NCBI RefSeq assembly: GCF_001427305.1
Contig: NZ_LMFZ01000012.1
Location: forward strand, 610,180 to 674,179
Direction of reading: 5' to 3'
Source of the DNA: Duganella sp. Root1480D1
GTDB taxonomy: Bacteria; Pseudomonadota; Gammaproteobacteria; Burkholderiales; Burkholderiaceae_D
Length of the DNA: 64,000 nucleotides
Shown: positions 35,184 through 43,547 of the stretch, piece after piece
Layout: each line of letters starts with the position of its first letter
Numbering within the stretch: position 1 is the first letter of the stretch
Position numbers and translations under genes: made by a program
The notes under the pieces: generated by a model
The model's input: the letters and a program-made list of their open reading frames with translations, nothing else
What the model was told of the DNA's origin: nothing
Databases searched by the model: none

Positions 35184-35486
35184 CTACACGTAACCGAACG
35201 GTGCTTGCGAAATCCTGAATTGGAGAGCCTTGCCGGGACCGACATTGATGCCGGCCCACAAGGTTTGTATAAGGTTGATTTCGGTGCTCGCCTGTTGCCC
35301 TGACGCGGGCAGCGCGACTTCCAGCACGGCTTTGCCTTCGGTGGCCTGCGTTGAGCCAGCGGCAGCAAAGCCTGTCTGCATGCGTGTGGTCACGTGTTCC
35401 AGGTTCAGGATTTCCACACCATTCAAGCGCGCGACGACGCGATCATCATCGAAGCCTTCCTGCAGTTCAAGGTGCAAGGTTTGCAT
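35184..35486 (-). CDS. small protein, likely partner of the metallopeptidase-like protein
   Basis: 100 residues from the ATG at 35486; a TTG at 35531 would add 15 residues. No signal peptide, no Cys. Alternating hydrophobic strands (TLHLELQEGFDDDRVVARLNGVEI, GKAVLEVALP, ALQFRISQAPFGYV) suggest a single beta-sandwich. I do not recognise a family. It precedes the metallopeptidase-like gene on the same strand by 47 bp, so it may be an inhibitor, chaperone or accessory binding protein; that is position-based inference. Confidence 0.55.
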   Translation of the reverse strand: MQTLHLELQEGFDDDRVVARLNGVEILNLEHVTTRMQTGFAAAGSTQATEGKAVLEVALPASGQQASTEINLIQTLWAGINVGPGKALQFRISQAPFGYV

Positions 35487-35611
35487 GGCTTGGCTCTGTC
35501 GTTCAACCTGGAACTTGACCAGTATAGGCAAGCGCCAAGTCCAGAAATACGCGCATTGTCACATGATGCGCGCAAGCGACTGAGCAGCGCCGCAGGGTGT
35601 GCCGGTCGCAA

Positions 35612-35639
35612 ATGAAAACGGCGCCTTGCCGGGCGCCGT
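35612..35639 (-). terminator. rho-independent terminator after dxs
   Basis: Read on the minus strand, ACGGCGCC and GGCGCCGT pair around a 6-nt loop and are followed by TTTCATTT. It begins 22 bp after the dxs stop codon and ends the xseB-ispA-dxs transcript. Confidence 0.75.
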
Positions 35640-35660
35640 CGTGTGTCAGCCGCTGATGTG

Positions 35661-37529
35661 TCAGCCGTTGTTGACGACCAGCCTTGGTTCGTCGCCGAAG
35701 CGGGCCTTGATCGAGGCCGCGATGCCGGCCGCGTCCAGCCCCACCAGCGCCAGCAGCTTGGCCGGGTCGCCATGGTCGATGAACTTGTCCGGCAATCCAA
35801 GCATCTGGATCGGCTTGGTGATACCTTCCGCAGCCAGGGCTTCGGCCACGGCAGCGCCGGCGCCGCCCATGATGCAGCCCTCTTCCACCGTCACCAGGAA
35901 ATCGTGGTCGGCAGCGAGTTGCTTGACCAGTTCCACGTCCAGCGGCTTGACGAAGCGCATATTGGCCACGGTGGCGTTGAGCAGGTCGGCCGCGCCCATG
36001 GCCGGCGCCACCATCGAACCAAAGGCCAGGATCGCGATCTTCTGGCCCTTGCGTCGGATTTCGCCTTTGCCGATCGGCAGCGTGGTCAGTTCCTGTGCGA
36101 TGGCCGCGCCAATGCCGGCGCCGCGCGGATAACGCACCGCCGCAGGGCCAGGGTACTGGTAAGCGGTCGACAGCATCTGGCGGCATTCGTTCTCGTCGGA
36201 CGGCGCCATCACCACCATGTTTGGGATGCAACGCAGGTAAGCCAGGTCGTAATTGCCGGCGTGGGTTGCGCCGTCGGCGCCCACCAGGCCTGCACGGTCC
36301 AGCGCAAAGGTCACGTCCAGGTCTTGTAGCGCCACGTCGTGGATCAACTGGTCGTAGCCGCGCTGCAGGAAGGTCGAGTAGATCGCCACGACGGGCTTCA
36401 GGCCCTCGCAGGCCAGGCCGGCACCAAAGGTTACCGCATGCTGCTCGGCGATGCCGACGTCGAAATAGCGGTCCGGGTATTCCTTATCGAAGCGCACCAT
36501 GCCCGAACCTTCGCGCATGGCCGGCGTGATGCCGACCAGGCGCTTGTCGGCCTTGGCCATGTCGCACAGCCAGTCGCCGAATATTTCGGTATATGATTTC
36601 TTGGAAGGAGCCAGCGGCGGCTTGATGCCTTCGGCCGGATTAAACTTAGGCGTGCCGTGGTACAGGACCGGCTCGGCCTCGGCCAGTTTGTAGCCCTGGC
36701 CCTTCTTGGTCACTACGTGCAGGAACTGCGGACCTTTCAGCTGCTTGATGTTCTGCAGCGTCGGGATCAGCGAATCGAGGTCATGGCCGTCGATCGGGCC
36801 GATGTAGTTGAAGCCCAGTTCTTCGAACATGGTGGCAGGAACCACCATGCCTTTCGCGTGTTCTTCCAGGCGCTTGGCCACTTCCAGCAGCGGGCCTGGC
36901 AGCACGGACTTGCCGACGTTCTTGGCGGCGGCGTAGAACTGTCCCGACATCAGGCGCGCCAGGTAGCGGTTCAGCGCACCGACCGGCGGCGAGATCGACA
37001 TGTCGTTGTCGTTCAGGATCACCAGCAGGTTGCAGTCCTTTTCCACGCCGGCGTTGTTCAGCGCTTCAAACGCCATGCCGGCGGTCATCGAGCCGTCGCC
37101 GATCACGGCGATAGCGTGGCGGTGCTCGCCCTTGATCTTGGCGCCCAGCGCCATGCCCAGCGCGGCGGAAATCGAGGTCGAGGAATGCGCGGTACCGAAG
37201 GTGTCGTACTCCGATTCCGCGCGGCGCGGGAAACCGGAAATGCCGTTCAACTGGCGCAGCGTGTGGAACTGGTCGCGGCGGCCGGTCAGGATCTTGTGCG
37301 AGTAGGTCTGGTGGCCCACGTCCCACACGATGCGGTCTTGCGGCGTGTTGAACACATAATGCAGCGCGACGGTCAGTTCCACCGTGCCCAGGTTGGACGA
37401 CAGGTGGCCGCCGGTCTTGGACACGGAGTCGAGCAGGAAGCTGCGCAGTTCTTCGGCCAGTGGCGTGAGCTGGTGGCGGCCCAGCTTGCGCAGGTCGGCC
37501 GGGTTATTGATGGTTTCAAGCAGTTTCAT
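35661..37529 (-). CDS. dxs: 1-deoxy-D-xylulose-5-phosphate synthase
   Basis: 622 residues. The thiamin diphosphate motif is [18 protein letters not shown]...[13 protein letters not shown] (144-176), with the early [17 protein letters not shown] and the transketolase middle domain [31 protein letters not shown]. It makes DXP from pyruvate and glyceraldehyde-3-phosphate, the entry step of the MEP isoprenoid pathway. It follows ispA by 2 bp. Confidence 0.96.
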   Translation of the reverse strand: MKLLETINNPADLRKLGRHQLTPLAEELRSFLLDSVSKTGGHLSSNLGTVELTVALHYVFNTPQDRIVWDVGHQTYSHKILTGRRDQFHTLRQLNGISGFPRRAESEYDTFGTAHSSTSISAALGMALGAKIKGEHRHAIAVIGDGSMTAGMAFEALNNAGVEKDCNLLVILNDNDMSISPPVGALNRYLARLMSGQFYAAAKNVGKSVLPGPLLEVAKRLEEHAKGMVVPATMFEELGFNYIGPIDGHDLDSLIPTLQNIKQLKGPQFLHVVTKKGQGYKLAEAEPVLYHGTPKFNPAEGIKPPLAPSKKSYTEIFGDWLCDMAKADKRLVGITPAMREGSGMVRFDKEYPDRYFDVGIAEQHAVTFGAGLACEGLKPVVAIYSTFLQRGYDQLIHDVALQDLDVTFALDRAGLVGADGATHAGNYDLAYLRCIPNMVVMAPSDENECRQMLSTAYQYPGPAAVRYPRGAGIGAAIAQELTTLPIGKGEIRRKGQKIAILAFGSMVAPAMGAADLLNATVANMRFVKPLDVELVKQLAADHDFLVTVEEGCIMGGAGAAVAEALAAEGITKPIQMLGLPDKFIDHGDPAKLLALVGLDAAGIAASIKARFGDEPRLVVNNG

Positions 37530-37531
37530 TC

Positions 37532-38422
37532 TTAAGCCTTCCTCTGCACGATCAGGTCTGCGAGTTCACGCAGGCGCAGAGCATGTTCTCCGAACGGCGC
37601 CAGCGCAGCGTGCGCATCCTGCCGCAATTTTTCCGCCAGGGCGATCGATGACTCCAGTCCCAGGATGGATACGTAAGTCGGCTTGTTGTCCGCCGCATCC
37701 TTGCCTGCCGTCTTGCCCAGCGTAGCCGAATCGGCCGTCGCGTCGAGCACATCGTCCACCACCTGGAAAGCCAAACCGATGGCGCGCGAATAATCGTGCA
37801 GCGCCGCCAGCTCGGCCTCCGTCAAATCTTTGCCTGCCATGGCACCCAGCACGACGGAGGCGCGCAGCAAAGCGCCGGTCTTCAGCTGGTGCATGCGCTC
37901 CAGTTGTTCCAGCGTCAGGCTGATGCCCACGCTATCCAGGTCGATGGCCTGGCCGCCGCACATGCCGGCCGAGCCGGCAGCATCGGCCAGCAGGCGCAGC
38001 ATGCCGACCAGGCGTTGCGGCGGCACCGAATCGACGCCGGCCAGCACGCCAAAGGCTTGCGCCTGCAGCGCATCGCCTACCAGCAGCGCGGTGGCTTCGT
38101 CATAGGCCACGTGCACGGTCGGCTTGCCGCGGCGCAGCGCGTCGTCATCCATGCAGGGCATGTCGTCATGCACCAGCGAATATGCGTGAATCATTTCCAA
38201 CGCGGCGGCAGCGCGGCTCAGGGCTTGCGCATCGGCGCCGAACAGCGCACCGGCGGCATGCACCAGCAGCGGGCGCACGCGCTTGCCGCCATCGAGCACG
38301 GCGTAACGCATGGCGGCGTGCAATTTGGTTGGCACGACGTCGTCGGCCGGCAGGTAGGACGACAGGTTCTGCTCCATGCCGGCCTGGATGGTCTTCATCC
38401 AATCCTGGAACGATGCGGTCAT
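37532..38422 (-). CDS. ispA: farnesyl diphosphate synthase
   Basis: 296 residues. The first Asp-rich motif is DDMPCMDDD (86-94), the second is [33 protein letters not shown] and [10 protein letters not shown] are family blocks. It condenses IPP with DMAPP and GPP to farnesyl diphosphate. The start overlaps the xseB stop by 4 bp. Confidence 0.95.
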   Translation of the reverse strand: MTASFQDWMKTIQAGMEQNLSSYLPADDVVPTKLHAAMRYAVLDGGKRVRPLLVHAAGALFGADAQALSRAAAALEMIHAYSLVHDDMPCMDDDALRRGKPTVHVAYDEATALLVGDALQAQAFGVLAGVDSVPPQRLVGMLRLLADAAGSAGMCGGQAIDLDSVGISLTLEQLERMHQLKTGALLRASVVLGAMAGKDLTEAELAALHDYSRAIGLAFQVVDDVLDATADSATLGKTAGKDAADNKPTYVSILGLESSIALAEKLRQDAHAALAPFGEHALRLRELADLIVQRKA

Positions 38423-38658
38423 TGGGCAGCCTCCTCGCCTTCGGCGAAAGGCTTGAGCATATCGCCTTCCAGCACCTTGACCTGGGCTTCGACCTTGTCG
38501 AGCTGCCCGGCACAGAATTTCACCAGTTCGGAACCGCGGGCATAGGCTGCCACCGAGGCTTCCAGCGGCAGTTGGCCGGCTTCCATCTGGCTGACCAACT
38601 GGGCCAGTTCGGCCATCGCTTCCTCGAAGGTGGCGGGCGCATTCATTTTCTTGGACAT
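38419..38658 (-). CDS. xseB: exodeoxyribonuclease VII small subunit
   Basis: 79 residues: FEEAMAELAQLVSQMEAGQLPLEASVAAYARGSELVKFCAGQLDKVEAQVKVLE is the XseB signature. It joins XseA to degrade single-stranded DNA. It is first in the xseB-ispA-dxs operon; xseA is elsewhere. Confidence 0.95.
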   Translation of the reverse strand: MSKKMNAPATFEEAMAELAQLVSQMEAGQLPLEASVAAYARGSELVKFCAGQLDKVEAQVKVLEGDMLKPFAEGEEAAQ

Positions 38659-38676
38659 GGCATATAACTTTAGTGT

Positions 38677-38725
38677 AGCCCGCTATTTTAGAACAAACTC
38701 CTGTATTCGGTCTAAAAAGCGGGCT
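38677..38725. promoter_or_regulatory. long inverted repeat in the xseB / Rieske oxygenase divergent region
   Basis: AGCCCGCTATTTTAGA pairs with TCTAAAAAGCGGGCT (15 bp with one bulged A) around an 18-nt loop. It lies 19 bp from the xseB start and about 190 bp from the oxygenase start. It could be an operator or leader structure for xseB, or the end of an upstream transcript. The rest of the 258-bp gap holds an AT-rich segment with the promoter-like TATAAT listed next. Confidence 0.45.
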
Positions 38726-38814
38726 CTAATCTGGCGGAAACGTTGCAGTTCTCATCATGCAGCCTGGCGGGCGCCCAGGCCCAGAAAGTTCAGCGAAGAT
38801 AGCCTATTCCGCGC

Positions 38815-38820
38815 TATAAT
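38815..38820 (+). promoter_or_regulatory. possible -10 element for the Rieske oxygenase operon
   Basis: A perfect TATAAT about 97 bp upstream of the oxygenase start, in an AT-rich tract. No good TTGACA was seen at 16-18 bp spacing (the nearest candidate, TTCAGC, is 20 bp away), so this rests on the -10 alone. The gene itself has the strong ribosome site AAGGGGGG. Confidence 0.35.
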
Positions 38821-38916
38821 CTCCGGTTCTGTCCGAAATACCGTTTTTATTATCTGAATTCAGGTCTTTACGGATCTTTCTCTTCTTGGTTTGATATTTA
38901 ATTAAGGGGGGTTTGG

Positions 38917-40017
38917 ATGTCCGATCTGGGTAGCCACGCCAAGCTGGCGCGTTCGAACGCGCAACTTCCGGTCAACGTCTATTTTGACGAAACGCTACTG
39001 CAGCGTGAAATGCAGGAACTGTTCAAGAAAGGTCCACGCTACGTCGGCCATGAGCTGATGGTGCCAAACGTCGGCGACTTTGCCACGCTGGCGGCTGAAA
39101 ATGAAGGCCGCATGCTGGTTCGCAACGCGAACGGTATCGAACTGCTGTCCAATGTTTGCCGCCACCGCCAGGCGTTGATGTTCAATGGCCGCGGCAATGC
39201 AGACACCATCGTCTGCCCGCTGCACCGCTGGACCTACGACCTGAAGGGCGAGCTGATTGGCGCGCCGCACTTCCCGGATACGCCGTGCCTGAACCTGCCG
39301 AAGGCCAGGCTGCAAAACTGGAATGGCCTGCTGTTCGAGCAAAACGGCTACAACGTGATGGAAAAGCTGGGCACCCTGTCCGTGACCAAGGACCTGGATT
39401 TCAGCGGCTACATGTTGGACCACGTGGAAGTGCACCATTGCGACTACAACTGGAAGACCTTCATCGAGGTCTACCTGGAGGACTATCACGTCGAGCCATT
39501 CCATCCCGGCCTGGGCAGCTTCGTCACCTGCGACGACCTGCGCTGGGAATTCGGCCAGGACTACAGCGTGCAGACGGTGGGGGTAAACCGCGGCCTGAAG
39601 AAGTCCGGCTCCGACACTTACCAGAAATGGCACGAGCAGCTCTTGAAGTTCCGCAACGGCGAACCGCCCAAGCACGGCGCGATCTGGCTCACCCTGTACC
39701 CGAACATCATGGTCGAGTGGTACCCGCACGTGCTGGTGGTCTCCACCCTGTGGCCGGAAGGCCCGAACCGCACCCGCAACGTGGTGGAGTTCTACTATCC
39801 GGAAGAAATCGTGCTGTTCGAGCGCGAATTCATCGAAGCCGAACGCGCAGCCTATATGGAAACCTGCGTCGAGGACGATGAAATCGGCGCCCGTATGGAT
39901 GCAGGGCGCAAGATCCTGCTCGATCGTGGCGAGAACGATGCCGGGCCTTATCAATCGCCAATGGAAGACGGCATGCAGCACTTCCATGAGTGGTACCGGA
40001 GCAAACTGGACTTTTGA
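38917..40017 (+). CDS. Rieske-type aromatic-ring hydroxylating dioxygenase, alpha subunit
   Basis: 366 residues. The Rieske [2Fe-2S] ligands are C81-x-H83 (NVCRHRQAL) and C100-x2-H103 (CPLHRWTYD). The mononuclear iron site is in EVYLEDYHVEPFHPGL (His191, His196) with the usual preceding Glu/Asp. The C terminus has LYPNIMVEWYPHVLVVSTLWP. Substrate cannot be read from sequence, and no ferredoxin or reductase gene is adjacent. The stop overlaps the transporter start by one base (TGATG). Confidence 0.88.
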   Translation: MSDLGSHAKLARSNAQLPVNVYFDETLLQREMQELFKKGPRYVGHELMVPNVGDFATLAAENEGRMLVRNANGIELLSNVCRHRQALMFNGRGNADTIVCPLHRWTYDLKGELIGAPHFPDTPCLNLPKARLQNWNGLLFEQNGYNVMEKLGTLSVTKDLDFSGYMLDHVEVHHCDYNWKTFIEVYLEDYHVEPFHPGLGSFVTCDDLRWEFGQDYSVQTVGVNRGLKKSGSDTYQKWHEQLLKFRNGEPPKHGAIWLTLYPNIMVEWYPHVLVVSTLWPEGPNRTRNVVEFYYPEEIVLFEREFIEAERAAYMETCVEDDEIGARMDAGRKILLDRGENDAGPYQSPMEDGMQHFHEWYRSKLDF

Positions 40018-40931
40018 TGCAATCACTCTGGATGCTAGTTGCCAGTTTCCTGTTCGCCGCCATGGGGGTGTGCGTGAAACTGGCGTCCGATGAGTTCAGT
40101 GTTTCCGAAATGGTGATGTACCGCGGGATCATCGGCATGGTGATCCTGTTCACCATGCTGCGCCTGCAAGGCGGCACCCTCAAGACCACCATGCCGCTGG
40201 CCCACTTGTGGCGCGGCGCGGTCGGCGTACTCTCGCTCTGGATCTGGTACTACACCATCGCCAAGCTCCCCCTGGCCACCGCCATGACACTCAATTACAT
40301 GGCGCCGATCTGGATCGCCGTGTGGCTGTTCGGCCATGGCTGGTGGCACCAGAAGAACCGCGTTGAATGGCCGCTGATAGTGGCGGTCGGCATGAGCTTT
40401 GTCGGCGTCACCTGCCTGCTGCAGCCTGCCTTCGACGCCAACCAACTCGGCCCGGCCCTGATGGCGCTCGGCTCCTCGGTGCTGTCGGCCATGGCCTATA
40501 TGCAAGTGCGCAAACTGGGCCTGGCGGGCGAACCCGAATCGCGCGTGGTGTTCTTTTTCAGCGTCACCAATTTCTTCGCCGGCTTCAGCGGACATTTGCT
40601 GGAAAGCGGCTGGCATTGGCACGCGCTGGACAACTCGCGCAGCGTCCTGCTGATACTGGGCGTGGGCCTGTGCGCCACCGCCGCGCAAGTGGCGATGACG
40701 CGCGCCTACCGCCTCGGCAAGACGCTGGTGGTAGCCAACCTGCAGTACAGCGGGATTGTGTTCTCCAGCATCTGGGGTGTGCTGCTGTTCAGCGACAGCT
40801 TCGGCTGGTTAAGCTGGGTGGGGATGGCGATCATCCTGCTGTCCGGCGTAGCCGCCACGTTCTACAATACACGCAGCACGGAACGTGGCAAGGCCATTTC
40901 CGAAACCGACCCGATTGCCAGCGAAGTATAA
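40017..40931 (+). CDS. EamA/DMT-family transporter
   Basis: 304 residues, ten predicted membrane helices in two EamA repeats. Key stretches are LFAAMGVCVKLASDEFSVSEMVMYRGIIG, LPLATAMTLNYMAPIWIAV, and in the second repeat TLVVANLQYSGIVFSSIWGVLLFSD. The family exports metabolites or amino acids; the substrate is unknown. It is translationally coupled to the oxygenase. Confidence 0.9.
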   Translation: MQSLWMLVASFLFAAMGVCVKLASDEFSVSEMVMYRGIIGMVILFTMLRLQGGTLKTTMPLAHLWRGAVGVLSLWIWYYTIAKLPLATAMTLNYMAPIWIAVWLFGHGWWHQKNRVEWPLIVAVGMSFVGVTCLLQPAFDANQLGPALMALGSSVLSAMAYMQVRKLGLAGEPESRVVFFFSVTNFFAGFSGHLLESGWHWHALDNSRSVLLILGVGLCATAAQVAMTRAYRLGKTLVVANLQYSGIVFSSIWGVLLFSDSFGWLSWVGMAIILLSGVAATFYNTRSTERGKAISETDPIASEV

Positions 40932-40940
40932 GGACCACGC

Positions 40941-41795
40941 ATGTTCACTACCCTGATCGACGCACATACCCTTTCGCAGCACCTGAACGACCCGCAATGG
41001 GTCATCCTCGATTGCCGTCACGACTTGATGAACCCCGACTTCGGCCGCAGCGCCTTTGCCGAAGGCCACATCCAGAACGCGCAATTCGCCAATATCGACA
41101 CCGACCTGTCGGGCCAGAAAGTGGGCGCCGACGGCGTATTCCGCGGCCGCCACCCGCTACCGGACCGCGCAGCGCTGCTTGAAACGCTGCGCCGCTGGGG
41201 CATCAACGAGAACACGCAAGTCGTCGCCTACGATGCGCACGGCGGCATGTACGCAGCGCGCCTGTGGTGGCTGCTGCGCTGGGTTGGTCATGGCGCGGTA
41301 GCTGTGCTGGATGGCGGGCTGGCTGCATGGAGCGCCGCAGGCATGCCCCTGGTGACTGAGGTCGCCGAGCGCCCGCGCGGCAATCTCGCCGACAAGGCTA
41401 CGCTGGTACGCACAGTATCGGTAGGCGAACTGCTTGAAAACGTCGAAACGAAGCGCCTGCAAGTGGTGGACGCCCGCGCCAACGACCGTTTCCGCGGCGA
41501 GAACGAAACCATTGACCCGGTTGGCGGCCATATCCCCGGCGCGCGCAACCGCTTCTTCAAGGACAACCTGCAGGCCGACGGCCGCTTCAAGGATGCCGCC
41601 ACGCTGAAGCAGGAACTGGCACCGGTAGTCGGCACGCCAGCCAGCGCCGTGATGCAATGCGGCTCCGGCGTGACCGCCTGCCACAACCTGCTCGCCTTGG
41701 AAGTCGCCGGCCTGCCAGGTGCCGCGCTGTACCCCGGCTCCTGGTCCGAATGGTGCGCCGACAGCACCCGCCCCGTCGCCACCGGCCCCGCCTGA
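40941..41795 (+). CDS. two-domain sulfurtransferase (rhodanese / 3-mercaptopyruvate type)
   Basis: 284 residues, two rhodanese domains. The inactive N-terminal half contains VILDCRHDLMNPDFGRSAFAEGHI, and the active loop is MQCGSGVTACHNLLAL near residue 238. A CGSGVT loop is closer to 3-mercaptopyruvate sulfurtransferase (SseA) than to the CRKGVT of thiosulfate sulfurtransferases. It starts 9 bp after the transporter. Confidence 0.9.
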   Translation: MFTTLIDAHTLSQHLNDPQWVILDCRHDLMNPDFGRSAFAEGHIQNAQFANIDTDLSGQKVGADGVFRGRHPLPDRAALLETLRRWGINENTQVVAYDAHGGMYAARLWWLLRWVGHGAVAVLDGGLAAWSAAGMPLVTEVAERPRGNLADKATLVRTVSVGELLENVETKRLQVVDARANDRFRGENETIDPVGGHIPGARNRFFKDNLQADGRFKDAATLKQELAPVVGTPASAVMQCGSGVTACHNLLALEVAGLPGAALYPGSWSEWCADSTRPVATGPA

Positions 41796-41810
41796 TCTAT
41801 CCCACAGCCC

Positions 41811-41920
41811 AGCCCGTGTCACACCATGGGGTCACACCCCAAGTGTGACACGAGCCCAGCCTTTACTACGGATCAGTGCGTGTCACAGTTAGGGTGTGAC
41901 CCCAGGGTGTGACACGGGCT
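41811..41920. repeat. 110-bp inverted repeat element (42-bp arms)
   Basis: Arm 41811-41852 and arm 41879-41920 are reverse complements with only 3 mismatches in 42, separated by 26 bp. Each arm itself begins CGTGTCACAC and ends GTGTGACACG and contains GGGGTCACACCC, so it can fold alone as well. It fills the gap between two convergent genes (stops at 41795 and 41932). Its layout is like a REP/BIME doublet; it could also end transcription from both sides. Confidence 0.85.
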
Positions 41921-41931
41921 CTGCCATTCGA

Positions 41932-42735
41932 TTAGTCGCCGCCTCCACCGCAACTGCTGCCGCAGCTACTTCCGCAGCTGCTGCCTCCGCTGTCGCAACT
42001 GGAACTGGAGGAGTCACTGCTGCAGTCGACCGAGCTGCCGCAACCGGAGCCGCAACTGCTGCCGCTGCTATCGCTGCTGCTTGATGCTTGCTGGCGGGCG
42101 CGTTGTTCGAAGTCGTTGAATTGGGCGGTCGTGATCAGGCCTGCTGTCAACAAGCCTGCGGCGGCCATCTGCGGCGGGCAGTGGATGTCCGAGTCGAAAC
42201 GACCCAGCGCATCTAGCGAACTGTAGCCTGGCTGGCCGCGCTTGACCGCGTATCCAAAGCCAAACGGCATTTTCAGCTTCTTATCCAGCAGGAACAGCGA
42301 CGGCAGCCGCGGCCCTTCGCGGTTCAGGCCCTCGGCGTGGCGCGCCCGTACCAGGCAAACCGCCAGCGCTTCATCCAGGTTGCCGCCCATGGCGCTGCCC
42401 TCCACATGCGGCACCACCCGTCCGAAGTGCTTGCGGCAGAAAGCTTCCAGCTTGAGCGGGGATAAGCGCAGCCAGGCATGCCACACCGAATCGGCGGCTT
42501 TGGATGGCAAGGCGCATGGCTTGCTGTCCTGTGCAGCGCACGCGAAGAAATCGAGCAGGCCAATCGTGGCGCGGGCAAAAAAAACGGCATCTGTCGGGAT
42601 GCCGTGGTATTCGATGCGCGCACTGCTTTTCCAGTAGTTGTAAAGGCCGGGCGGTAAGTCCTTGAGGGCTTTGCCATGCCGCGAGCGCTGCATCAGGCGC
42701 TGCGCGTACCAGGTGTTCAACATTGTCCAAATCAT
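41932..42735 (-). CDS. hypothetical protein with Ser/Cys/Gly-rich C-terminal tail
   Basis: 267 residues. Residues 1-215 are a folded domain with DSVWHAWLRLSPLKLEAFCRKHFGR, a VWHxxL motif like that in glycine-rich domain proteins. The last 50 residues are almost only Ser, Cys, Gly and Asp (SSCGSGCGSS, SCDSGGSSCGSSCGSSCGGGGD) with eight Cys. Similar SSCGSSCGGG tails occur on TIGR04222/DUF2207-type proteins. No signal peptide. The function is unknown; metal binding or a processed peptide-like tail are possible. Confidence 0.6.
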   Translation of the reverse strand: MIWTMLNTWYAQRLMQRSRHGKALKDLPPGLYNYWKSSARIEYHGIPTDAVFFARATIGLLDFFACAAQDSKPCALPSKAADSVWHAWLRLSPLKLEAFCRKHFGRVVPHVEGSAMGGNLDEALAVCLVRARHAEGLNREGPRLPSLFLLDKKLKMPFGFGYAVKRGQPGYSSLDALGRFDSDIHCPPQMAAAGLLTAGLITTAQFNDFEQRARQQASSSSDSSGSSCGSGCGSSVDCSSDSSSSSCDSGGSSCGSSCGSSCGGGGD

Positions 42736-42887
42736 GAGGCCAGCCTAAGAAAAGATTGTGACAAGTGTATTACAACGTGGCGCGCTTGCCGCATCAGTTC
42801 GCTTTTCGTTGGAAATTTGGGTGAGAAAGTGTGACTATGGTCTTGGGAGTTCGTCGGGGATAACGGACTTGTCGCGAGAGCAAACAT

Positions 42888-43073
42888 ATGAAAATCAGAA
42901 CAGAACTGGCGGCCGCGGAATTCGAAACGCAGGACATCGTCCAGATTGCCATGCGCATCAATGTGGAGGCCGGCAGCATTCACGCCTGGATCTTCCTGAA
43001 GCAGAATGGCTTCCGCGATGACGAGATCATGAATTTACTGCGTCACACCCCGTCATTGCGCGTCGTTCACTAG
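42888..43073 (+). CDS. small conserved-looking protein, 61 residues
   Basis: MKIRTELAAAEFETQDIVQIAMRINVEAGSIHAWIFLKQNGFRDDEIMNLLRHTPSLRVVH. Codon use is like the core genes (third positions mostly G/C), which supports real coding. No signal peptide, mostly helical. It is convergent with the TssQ-like gene, 3 bp between stops. The family is unknown to me. Confidence 0.5.
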   Translation: MKIRTELAAAEFETQDIVQIAMRINVEAGSIHAWIFLKQNGFRDDEIMNLLRHTPSLRVVH

Positions 43074-43076
43074 CAG

Positions 43077-43547
43077 TTACTTTTTTTTTGCGGCTTCCTT
43101 GCGCGCCCGCTCAAAAGACGGCGTCCACAGCGGATGCCCTTTTTCGCCCGGGCTCAGGTCGAAGGACTTGTCCAGCTTGAAGGCCTTGACGAACTGCTGG
43201 CGGCACAGCGTAGCGCGGTTGGTGACGCAGTAGCTGAAGGCCGTGTATTTAATCGCTTCCAACTGCACCGGCTTCTCGGCATTGGCCAGTTCCGGCGCCG
43301 TGAGCTGCTTGATCGCACCGTTGAAATTACCCGCTTTGTACATCTCGATACCGGCGTTCAGTGCCTTGCGCGCGTCCGGCACTTCAGGTTCCGCTGGCGG
43401 AGGCGGCGGGGGAGCTTTCTTGACCGGTGCCGGCGGGGCTTCCTTGGCAGCCGCGGGAGCGTGTGCCGGCTTGTCGTGCAGCGGGCCGAAGGATTCGCAG
43501 CCGGCCAGCAACAGCGCGGCGGCGATCAGGAAAATCTTATTCTTCAT
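43077..43547 (-). CDS. TssQ-like T6SS-associated lipoprotein
   Basis: 156 residues. The lipoprotein signal is MKNKIFLIAAALLLAGC (Cys17). A Pro/Ala-rich linker (KKAPPPPPPAEPEVPD) leads to a TPR-like helical domain (ARKALNAGIEMYKAGNFNGAIKQLTAPELA...EAIKYTAFSYCVTNRATLCRQQFVKAFKLDKSFDLSPGEKGHPLWTPSFERAR). The layout matches lipoproteins annotated as TssQ in T6SS loci. The C terminus is AKKK, coded by nine consecutive T (43081-43089, plus strand). It overlaps the kinase stop by 4 bp, so it is the last gene of the kinase/phosphatase cassette. Confidence 0.65.
   Translation of the reverse strand: MKNKIFLIAAALLLAGCESFGPLHDKPAHAPAAAKEAPPAPVKKAPPPPPPAEPEVPDARKALNAGIEMYKAGNFNGAIKQLTAPELANAEKPVQLEAIKYTAFSYCVTNRATLCRQQFVKAFKLDKSFDLSPGEKGHPLWTPSFERARKEAAKKK

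Noticed and set aside
38630..38857. 75-codon plus frame upstream of the Rieske oxygenase
   Set aside because: No ribosome site, biased amino acid content, and it overlaps the xseB start and the hairpin.
41811..41920. Simple intrinsic terminator for the sulfurtransferase gene
   Set aside because: The arms are 42 bp with no T tract; a repeat element fits better, though it may still stop transcription.
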